Positions 55,866-64,000 of a DNA stretch of 64,000 nucleotides are shown here, in pieces. Positions within the stretch are counted from its first letter, which is position 1, and each line of letters opens with the position of its first letter. Source of the stretch: Girardinichthys multiradiatus. Lineage: Eukaryota; Chordata; Actinopteri; Cyprinodontiformes; Goodeidae. A program made the translations under genes and the position numbers. The stretch covers positions 19,427,462-19,491,461 of the forward strand of contig NC_061818.1 of NCBI RefSeq assembly GCF_021462225.1. The letters are read 5' to 3'. The notes beneath the pieces are model-generated. The model did no database searches. It worked only from the letters and a program-made list of their open reading frames with translations, and was not told the DNA's origin.

Positions 55866-56105
55866 AAATGGTAAATAGTAAATGGACTGAATTTATATAG
55901 CGCCTTTCCAGTCATACAGACCGCTCAAAGCGCTTTACACTAGAGCCACATTCACCCAATCACACTCACTAACGCTCACACATTCATACACAGATCGGTA
56001 GGCAACTTGAGGTTAACTGCCTTGCCCAGGAGCACATCGACATACAGCAGGAGGAAGCTGGAATTGAACCCACAAACTTCCGATTGCAAGACAACTACTC
56101 TTCTG
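55866..56105 (+). repeat. Short dispersed teleost repeat (about 240 bp)
   Basis: Starts AAATGGTAAATAGTAAATGG, continues TTTATATAGCGCCTTTCCAG, CGCTCAAAGCGCTTTACACT and TTGCCCAGGAGCACATCGAC, a very common fish repeat whose class I cannot assign. Inserted in the L1 3' UTR. Confidence 0.65.
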
Positions 56106-57360
56106 TTCTGGTTGGGTATAGCCCTGTGGGAAAATTCATGTTGGGGTTTGAGGAGGGTGGGGTGCTCATGGGGTTGAGATCAGAAAACATTAGGGGGTAG
56201 GGACTCTTTCATCCTGGGCTGTGGTTGGCAGGCTCGTTTGGACCAGGTACAACCCTCTTTTGTCCCTTTCTCTGGATGGGGACAGGGGTCATTGGTTGCT
56301 AGGGTCAGATCGGGAGGTCGCGGTCTGGGTCGGGGGCGCTCGGATTTGGGCAGTGCAGGCATCAGCCGGCTGGTACTCGGGCGATCTGCCTGTCTCCACC
56401 CCAGAAGATAGGGGACCACCTCCTGGGTCCAGGGACTGGTTGCCACTCTGGGGTTTTGGTACCCAGACCTGGGAGTATAGAGTTTGTATGGGGAGTGTGA
56501 GTGAGTGTATGACATCTATTGTTGTGTGTCTTTACATTGGGTGTGTGGTTGTTTATATTTTTTTATGTGTTCGCATGAAGGTGGGAATGTATGATTGTGT
56601 CTGTGTGTGTGTGTGTGCCTATTTTTGTGTCAGGTTGGGTCTTTGGCTTCTCCCTCTCCTGGATCAGTTTAGGCCCCTCATCAAATGTGGGGCCTGCTTC
56701 CTCCCCACCATACTTCCTGCTGGTGGCTGGTGTCTCTGCCCTCTGGTGTATTGGTGGTTCTTGGCGTCCAGTGCTATGTGCTTTGGTGTGTGCATGTTCA
56801 CTTCCGGTGACTGCTTGCCAGGGCCTGGGCCCCCTGCCTCTGCTTGGTGATATGCTCCCGGGTCTTGGGTCTATGGGTCCATGGCTGGATCTGCTCTGGC
56901 GTAGACTCAGGGCTTCTGCACTGTGGCTGCTGGGTGGTTCCCCTGGGCCTCTTCTTTGCTCTTCTTTGGGGGGTTTGCAGTAGTCCTGGTGGTGGTCCTC
57001 CCAGGGTCCCCATGCTCTGGGGGGACCTTTGGATGTCTGTGGCTCAGATCTCCTCAGTGTCTGTCTCTGGTCTAGGGGGGCAGGTCTGCAGGTCCTCACA
57101 CTTGCTACTGCATATTTTTATGGAGAAACCTTATATTCACAAGCAAACTCACACCTTAGATTCAGGTGTTAACAGATACGCAGATGTTCTCTTCACCCTT
57201 CTTTCTGTCCTCCATTCTCGTCTCCTTCTCTCCCCTTTTTCCTTTTTGCCCCACCTCACTCTCTTTATTACTTCTTTTTTTTTTTCATTTTTCTTTGCAG
57301 TGTCCATTGCAATTGAAATAATCCCAAAGTGGTTTCTAATAAAGTTTCTTTCATAACTAT

Positions 57361-58552
57361 CAAGCAGAGCCTCATAGCGTTAGCCATAATTCTCCACCAA
57401 TTCTGAGTGCTACTCTGGCAGACAGGACACAGTGACAAAAAAGACATGTGAAAAAACTATATATTTTTAATCCATACAAACATCTGATGGATATTAACAT
57501 TATTTTTCTGTATAATTAATCACTTAATTAGTCTCTTCTATTTATCTCATATCTATCTATCTATTTATCTGATATGTATCCTTGATGTTCCCAGGACACC
57601 ACTTGTATCACATTTAAAAAGGTCAGGAGTATGTATTTCTTAGTGTAATTAATTATTTAATTTCAAATAGTAATTAAAATATTGTAAGAAAATTACTATG
57701 AGCTACAGATTAAATTAATGTGTAAATCTGTTATTAATCCAGCTAATAAATAGTTACATATACTTAGTGATTATAAACAAGACAAACTGAAGTAATAATA
57801 AATTAGGCTGAACTAATAATGAAGAAACAATTTGCTTCTACTGATAAGAGAAAAAAAATGTATGAGCAAAAGCAGGAACATTTAGCAAACTGATTAAACT
57901 CTAATGGTTATTTAAACCTCATCGGGCTTTAATGAAACCTTGTAGAAATATTTCCGTTTTATTCTGATTCTATCTGAGCTGAGGGACAAGTACACAGGGT
58001 TTTAAGTTCTCTCTTCAACATCTGATCCTATTCTATTAAAGGTCAACAGAATTCCCCCACCTCATGGCCATGGAGACATCACTTCCTTTCTGGATCAAAG
58101 GATCTCACTCAACAGGCAGAATAAAGGTCCCTTTCCTTATCTATATGTCTGTTGAAGGAGTCCAGGCCTATCACAATTATAACTGCCCTGTATTGCTCAG
58201 GTTGAGCTACCAAAAGATGATAAGGGCAACATGTCATCTATCTCTTAGGTGTTGCACAGAATAATCTCTCCAACAGGAATGTTTGTACAGAAGATTGTCT
58301 CAGAAATGCAGAGAAGAGGGCTCGGGAATGTAGAAACCACTGAAGCAGGCGATTTTGAAAGAAAAAAGAACAAAGAATTGGGCTTGCTGATCAGAGTAAA
58401 ATGGTAAGGGCATATCTTTTGGATTAATCAAAGCTTCACACATCTCAGTCTTTGTTCTTCTTCTTCTTCTTCCAGCGTGGCATTGAGGTAAGCGGCATTT
58501 AACGTCCCACTCACACCATATCTCCTAAGTTGGAAATGTGGCTTTAACAATT
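57361..58552. other. Anonymous AT-rich DNA
   Basis: No gene recognised. A short TATC-type microsatellite lies near 57548-57575. Confidence 0.35.
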
Positions 58553-59615
58553 ATGTTGGGGCCCCAGCCATGGATAAACATTAAAGGCAGGTATGAACTT
58601 TTCTGGAACCTTTAAAAAAAATCACATTAACCTACTTCCAGCTCAGCCCAGAAGGAGGAGGAGTCAGAGCTGGAATTGAAACAGATTTCCCCCCACGGCC
58701 TGGAAAAGAACACATTGGGACAGCAGCATTGCACGCCTTCCTGCATGCTTGTCCAGGTAGGGAGAGCTACCTGCCACACCTTGGTCACTGAAGGAGCCGA
58801 ACATGCCTTTGTCATACAGTTTGGCCCGGCCAGCTAAACATTAAATGCAACACTAGTCTTTTTAATGCCCACTAGTGGATGATCGGGACAGTTTCGCTTC
58901 TCAACTCGTAACTCTGTCTTCAGAACGGTTCACGTAAGAGGTGGTGTTTGGGCAGAGAAGATTAGTTCAGAAGGAAATTGTCTAAATGCTTTAATTACGT
59001 CAGTTTTTTTGTGTGTGTTAAGAAAACTCAGCTAATTGCAAGTTGACCAGCTGCTCAGCTAATGATGCGATTGGGTCAATGCTCATGCATTTTGATCCTT
59101 TTATTGCTGGTATTTTAAGATACATGTTCAACTTTAAAGAGTTATAGGCTTTCTTTTCTTAGCTTCAACCGCTAGCAGCTAAGGTAACACATGACTTATG
59201 ATCGTCATCTTATGAGCCCACAGGCTTTGTCGTCACCAAGTTAAGAATCATTTATCCAGAAAGGTTATTAGTTTCCAATCTAAGAAAATAATATTTTCCT
59301 AAATATTATTTTACTAAATGTGCAGGGTAGAAAGAATTAGTTTTATTCAAAATAATAATTATTTTAATATTTCCTTAATAATATGTCCTTAAATATTGTT
59401 GTACTAAATAAAGGCAGCCAATTCAACATTATTATTCCATGTGTGTGCAGAGTTTTGCACACACATGGTTTTGCAGTCAGTAATGTCAGAGCTTGGCTCA
59501 CCCCTTTAACTATTGTCCTAACACCACCGCCTTATTAGGCCGGTATTCACCAGGCAGCACTTAACAGACTGAATTATTACTCAATAAAATATTAAAATAT
59601 TATTGTTAAATAATA
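58553..59615 (+). repeat. Unidentified dispersed repeat, copy B
   Basis: Colinear with copy A (42715-44440) in the same orientation, about 600 bp shorter. It begins TGTTGGGGCC and ends with GGCCGGTATTCACC, AACAGACTGAA and AATAAAATATT. Identity is only moderate, so both are old. No coding content. Confidence 0.6.
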
Positions 59616-60944
59616 TATTCATAATAATAATCGCAAAAATTAGGAAAAACAAATTCTAGCAAAAGATAACTTGTAACCTTTGGGAGATAATTCATGTCAA
59701 ACTTTTATCAGCAAATGAGGTGTTCTCACACAAAACCTTAGAAAAATCATCCCTGGTCGGCAAACCCGTGAAAACACGTCAAAAATTATCATCATATTAG
59801 CATTCAAAACCAATCTAAGCATCAAATTCATAACTATCCACAGACAGCAGAATTACTGAAGTGTGACCGAATCATTATTAAGAATCAGAGCTAAAAAAAA
59901 TAATCATAGAAATAATTCAACTGTCTAGTTTTTTCAAAACGCATAAAACCTCACGCACTTGCTCTTTTTATCTGTGGCCCTCAGGGCCTTCAGCTGTGCT
60001 TCACTTTACCAAATATTTCCTGCAAGCTGAAATTGGGAATGACAGTCTGGATGACTTTAGAAGCAAATAAAAAAGGTAAAAATGTCACACATGAAGCTTT
60101 TTCTTAATCTGAGGATGAATAAAATCAGCTGAGAAAAATATTCAAAACAGTATGAGATGGAGAAACATTTTACCCATCTATAGCATTTTTTTCTCATAAG
60201 AATTGAACTGCCTCTTTAATTCAGGTCAATTCTCACAGCATATGAGAAAGAAGCAACCAGACATTTGCCAGGAGGTGCCTCGGCAGGAGTTGCACAGCAA
60301 ATTGCAAACATTTCAGGTGAGCTTGTTTTGGGGGTTGAAAAATCATATAAATTGTGATTTTTCCCTAACTGATGTGTTTTTGGTTATAACAACTCTATAA
60401 CAGCATAAAAGCAGCCTTCATAAATCAGAACAGCCATAACACACAATAGAACATTGCCACAAAGCTAAAATGTAGAATGAGAAATAAGCAGATAATTACT
60501 GGGTTGTCCTCTTAAATGGGACTGAGAATGACAGTAATCAATTAGAGTTATAGTGAGTCTCAATTTGAAAGATAATCATTGAAGGTTACATGCTGGATTT
60601 CTTCTTTTTCAATTTATTTAAAAGGATGTATAACTTTGGAGACTTTATGAATTAGACTGTAACGTTACCAAACTTAGACCTTTAAAAAAAAGATATGATA
60701 ATCTTAGTCCATACTGTTGGAACCACATTTTCTTTTCTGACTCAAATCACCTAGAGTTATCAGATTGTAGAGGTGTTTTGTAGGACCAACATGCAAACAG
60801 GAGCGTGGGAGCTCCATGGTGATTTGAATATTAAATAATTACTCAACAGGTAAACTTACACTGAAACGTAGGACACGGGACATGGGCAGAGTACTAACAA
60901 GGAGCAGGCTGGCAAAACGTCATGGACAGGCTTGATATGGTTTT
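59616..60944. other. Anonymous AT-rich DNA
   Basis: No gene or element recognised. Confidence 0.35.
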
Positions 60945-61230
60945 AACATACATTTCCTTGGTATTTGGTAGAATTGCCTTTCACACTATATGACTTGGGT
61001 CAAATGTTGTAGATCCCCTTCCACAAGCTTCTCAAAATTTTCTGCAATCCCACTTTGTAACTAAGTCCGCTGTCTGCTTCGTACTATTGTTGCAGATAGA
61101 AATCATTGAGTTAATCCTAACTGATCTAAAAAAATGTTTTGTTTGATTTATCATCAGATAGAGAAAAAAGGGTCATGTGTCTTCTCATACAGTGTATGTA
61201 AACACCTGGTTTTAACTATAAATAAAGAAA
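60945..61230. mobile_element. Tc1-like remnant, internally deleted
   Basis: TATGACTTGGGTCAAATGTT and CCCCTTCCACAAGCTTCTCA match the inner part of a teleost Tc1-like element. GAGAAAAAAGGGTCATGTGT followed by CATACAGTGTATGTAAACAC matches the inner and outer parts of its terminal repeat. About 290 bp remain; no ORF. Confidence 0.5.
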
Positions 61231-61762
61231 ATAATTGGTAAGGGTACAGCTCAAACTTCTTTACTCCTGTTTCCAATGAAATAACTCCCAGTGCATTTCT
61301 GTTTTAGTTGGATCCAGCTCTGACTGATCTCAGTGTCCTCCCACTGTGGATCCTAACCAGTTGAGCAGCCCCCGGTTGTTGTCAGAGGAGGCATCAATCC
61401 AACTTGTTTTCAGCCCTTGAGCTAGTCATGATTCCCATGGTCTGCTGTGTTTAGCCTTACCTTTTATGCCCTCACCAAAGGTTCTCTCTCAAGCACGCTT
61501 CATTTGCAGCCACTCTCCGCAAGAAATAAGAGCTTGAATGATGTGAACCTAAAATGCACTTTAAACCTACTGATTTTAATACCACATAGGAATGTGTACC
61601 TCTGACCAGTTGGCAAAGGCATCAGGGCCAAGAGGCAATATACTAATTAAAGTTTTCTGATGGTGAATATTTTAAATATCTATACCTTGGAGATACACAA
61701 AAGAACATTTTCTATCAGAGGTAGGCAGTTACACACTTTCAGTCCTTTACTTGCTTCAGAAA

Positions 61763-61775
61763 AATAGTCTTTGTA
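61763..61775. repeat. Target-site duplication, left (RTE fragment)
   Basis: AATAGTCTTTGTA; identical to 62302-62314. Confidence 0.85.
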
Positions 61776-62301
61776 CCCGTACTCGTACTAGTACTCGTCG
61801 TCTTCCGCTTTATCCGGGACCGGGTCGCGGGGGCAGCAGACTCAGCAGAGACGCCCAGACGTCCCTCTCTCCAGACACCTCCTCCAGCTCCTCCGGGGGG
61901 AGCCCAAGGCGTTCCCAGGCCAGCCGAGAGACATATTCCCTCCAGCGTGTCCTGGGTTGTCCCTTGGGCCTCCTTCCGGTGGGACGTGCCTGGAATACCT
62001 CCCGAGGAAGGCGTCCAGGAGGCATCCGGTATAGATGCCCGAGCCACCTCAACTGGCTCCTCTCAATGTGGAGGAGTAGCGGCTCTACTCCGTGCCCCTC
62101 CCGGATGGCCGAGCTCCTCACCCTATTTCTAAGGGAGTGCCCGGCCACACCCTACGGAGGAAGCTCATTTCCGCCGCTTGTATCCGGGATCTCGTTCTTT
62201 CGGTCATGACCCAAAGTTCATGGCCATAGGTGAGGGTAGGAACATAGACCGACCGGTAAATTGAGAGCTTTGCTTTTCGGCTCAGCTCTCTCTTCTTGGT
62301 G
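61776..62301 (-). mobile_element. RTE/Rex3-like LINE, 5'-truncated, 13-bp target duplication
   Basis: Flanked by AATAGTCTTTGTA at 61763-61775 and 62302-62314. On the coding (minus) strand it holds the end of the RT ORF (SVYVPTLTYGHELWVMTERT, then LLLHIERSQLRWLGHLYRMP, then RTRWREYVSRLAWERLG, ending RPGPG) and a tail of ACGAGT-type repeats at about 61779-61800. One frameshift near 62140-62150 separates two reading frames. It is the same 3'-tail type as the element at 47757-50124 and supplies exactly the ORF end that copy lacks. Confidence 0.85.
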
Positions 62302-62314
62302 AATAGTCTTTGTA
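62302..62314. repeat. Target-site duplication, right (RTE fragment)
   Basis: AATAGTCTTTGTA; identical to 61763-61775. Confidence 0.85.
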
Positions 62315-63221
62315 TCTTATTTAAAACATAAATAATGACATACTTACCCAAATTTTCTTTCATGCACCTGTATAACTTCCATTGACTGTATTTGTCATTA
62401 AAACTCACATTACTACTCGTTTCACCATACTCATGTGGTGCTCATCTATTCACATGAGAGATGGTCTCAGCTAACATTTAGCTTTGTGTGTCAGCATCGG
62501 GTACATCTGTTGGCATCCCGGAAGGTGTGTAAAAAGCCTGAAAGTAAATTAACTGCAGCATAAACTCACCCTGATAAAATTAAAATAATTCCTTCAATAT
62601 GAGTGCAGTGATTGAGTGGGGGAACAAGACCCACAATAACAGATTTCTTTTTCAAAATCACTGGAGAGTTAATGTAGCAAAAGCATTTCTTATTCTTTAC
62701 TTACTTAAAGTGATCAGAGTGCCAAGAATCATTTAATGAAGTCCACGACTTTCTGTTTAATTTAAAATATGATGTCATGAAAATGTGCTCTTTCTTAGAC
62801 ACTCTTGAAAATGGGAAAGACAAGAAAAAATGTCATTTATGTGAGGCCGATGTGTGTTGAAGAAAGTAGCTTCTTGCCCACACTTGCCTTTATCTACCAT
62901 TAGAACAATAATTAAATGTTGAAACAGCTGGAACTGTGTCAAAGCAGCGTAAAGTAGGCGTCATGTTTATCTTTACATTACACACAGCAAGGAAGATGTG
63001 AAGGGCTTTTTTGAGCTATTCTAGCTGAAGAAGCTGAACTAAAGATTTCTCACCAAAATATCACTGCAGATATTTCCTTATTACATTTCTTAAAAGAAGC
63101 TTGTTGTTTTTCTTCTTCTCCTCAGATTGTGGTTATTTTTGTTCTTGCATGCGCACACACGCAGCCGGGACACAGAAATGTGGGATACTACCTCTGCAGA
63201 TACCTCTACCCGACCCTAGTG
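62315..63221. other. Anonymous AT-rich DNA
   Basis: No gene or element recognised. Confidence 0.35.
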
Positions 63222-63355
63222 GGCGGGTGCCTATGACAAAAACCACAAACATCAATGGATGTTTTTGGGATTTTATGTGACAGACCAGCACAAAGCACTG
63301 CATCATTGTGAAGTGGAATGAAGATGATACATGGTTTTTAAAAAGCACCCTTGAC
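63222..63355. repeat. Tc1-like terminal-repeat arm (isolated)
   Basis: GATTTTATGTGACAGACCAG, AACACAAAGC-like text and TTGTGAAGTGGAATGAAGAT match the inverted-repeat arm of the same Tc1-like family as 37222-41290. Only one arm is present. Confidence 0.55.
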
Positions 63356-63487
63356 TACTTTACTTTAAAACCACCTTTTATTGCACTTGTCTCTTGAGCC
63401 ATGTCTCTTGCAGCTTTGCACATGTAGAAACAGAAATACTGTCTTTTTCATTCTTGTAAAATAACTCAGATTGTCAGATTGGAAAGT

Positions 63488-64000
63488 ACAGGTCCTTCTC
63501 AAAATATTAGCATATTGTGATAAAGTTCATTATTTTCCATAATGTCATGATGAAAATTTAACTTTTTTTTTTTAGATTCATTGTACACTAACTGAAATAT
63601 TTCAGGTCTTTTATTGTCTTAATACGGATGATTTTGGCATACAGCTCATGAAAACCCAAAATTCCTATCTCACACAATTAGCATATCATTAAAAGGGTCT
63701 CTAAACGAGCTATGAACCTAATCATTTGAATCAACGAGTTAACTCTAAACACCTGCAAAAGATTCCTGAGGCCTTTAAAACTCCCAGCCTAGTTCATCAC
63801 TCAAAACCCCAATCATGGGTAAGACTGCCGACCTGACTGCTGTCCAGAAGGCCACTATTGACACCCTCAAGCAAGAGGGTAAGACACAGAAATAAATTTC
63901 TGAACGAATAGGCTGTTCCCAGAGTGCTGTATCAAGGCACCTCAGTGGGAAGTCTGTGGGAAGGAAAAAGTGTGGCAGAAAACGCTGCACAACGAGAAGA
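63488..64000 (+). mobile_element. Tc1-like transposon, left part, runs off the window
   Basis: Begins ACAGGTCCTTCTCAAAATAT, a terminal repeat of a common teleost Tc1-like family, followed by its AT-rich subterminal region (63500-63700) and the transposase start at 63815. The right part lies beyond 64000. Confidence 0.75.
63815..64000 (+). pseudogene. Tc1-like transposase N-terminus, interrupted
   Basis: MGKTADLTAVQKATIDTLKQ opens at 63815. An in-frame TAA at 63893-63895 falls in the first helix-turn-helix, after which the same frame continues (ERIGCSQSAVSRHLSG, then GRKKCGRKRC). The catalytic domain is outside the window. Confidence 0.75.

Larger units (their letters stand above)
52660..57360 (+). 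mobile_element. L1-like LINE, decayed, with nested insertions
   Basis: ORF1 remnant, ORF2 start, RT scraps, ORF2 C-terminus and a long G/T-rich 3' UTR follow in order on the plus strand. The 3' UTR ends with pyrimidine-rich sequence and TTCTAATAAAGTTTCTTTCA at about 57336-57355 (AATAAA). A Tc1 fragment interrupts ORF2 at about 54196-54535 and a short dispersed repeat sits in the 3' UTR at 55866-56105. The G-rich 3' UTR produces long open frames on both strands that are not genes. Confidence 0.75.

Noticed and set aside
55200..57356. Many open frames on both strands (up to 209 codons) in G/T-rich sequence
   Set aside because: They fall in the L1 3' UTR, lack domains, and reflect base composition.
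42715..59615. The repeat pair A/B as the two LTRs of one giant provirus
   Set aside because: Too diverged from each other, and the 14 kb between them consists of unrelated LINE, Tc1 and L1 insertions with no retroviral gene.

Overview
The window is ray-finned fish (teleost) nuclear DNA. The evidence is the set of mobile elements: a Polinton/Maverick-type (adintovirus-like) DNA element, RTE/Rex3-like, L2-like and L1-like LINEs, many Tc1-like transposons, a PIF-Harbinger transposase with its MYB/SANT-like partner gene, a chromodomain Ty3/gypsy element and an epsilon-like endogenous retrovirus. The species cannot be named from the sequence alone. I found no host protein-coding gene, tRNA or rRNA gene. 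The window reads as a mobile-element graveyard separated by AT-rich anonymous DNA.

Layout. 1-3901 is a Polinton fragment. It carries, on the minus strand, a penton-like minor capsid gene (5' end lost), a basic core protein, a broken major capsid gene and an intact adenain-type protease, with a convergent plus-strand gene running off the left edge. It is cut at 3901 by an internally deleted LINE. 4500-7526 is a patchwork: a 36-bp coding minisatellite inside an unclassified element, then an L2-like LINE 3' end. 10.4-11.2 kb is a degraded Tc1-like element. 14492-15603 is a non-autonomous hAT-like element with a perfect 8-bp target duplication. 16833-23590 is an endogenous retrovirus whose two 287-bp LTRs differ at only 3 sites although its interior is mostly deleted. 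26.4-27.95 kb may be a long solo LTR.

28459-35845 is the most unusual object. It is a 7.4-kb foldback element with inverted arms of 2.3 and 3.2 kb and a 6-bp target duplication. Each arm carries a copy of the Harbinger MYB/SANT-like gene with the same disabling lesions and a subterminal array of a 20-bp repeat (12 units on the left, about 55 on the right). A single broken Harbinger transposase sits in the central loop.

37244-40937 is a deleted gypsy element (5-bp target duplication) inserted into the terminal repeat of an older Tc1-like element. 42.7-44.4 kb and 58.6-59.6 kb hold two diverged copies of an unidentified repeat. RTE LINE copies lie at 44.5-45.1 kb, 47757-50124 (12-bp target duplication) and 61776-62301 (13-bp target duplication). 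A Tc1-like element with a broken transposase lies at 50.2-51.5 kb. An L1 at 52.66-57.36 kb is itself interrupted by a Tc1 fragment and a short dispersed repeat. Another Tc1-like element enters at 63488 and runs off the right edge.

Almost every coding sequence is broken. The exceptions with open frames are the Polinton protease, the core protein, the truncated minor capsid and convergent genes, and the gypsy RT and integrase segments. The genes act together only as parts of their own elements (capsid set plus protease; MYB-like protein plus Harbinger transposase; gag-pol-env remnants).
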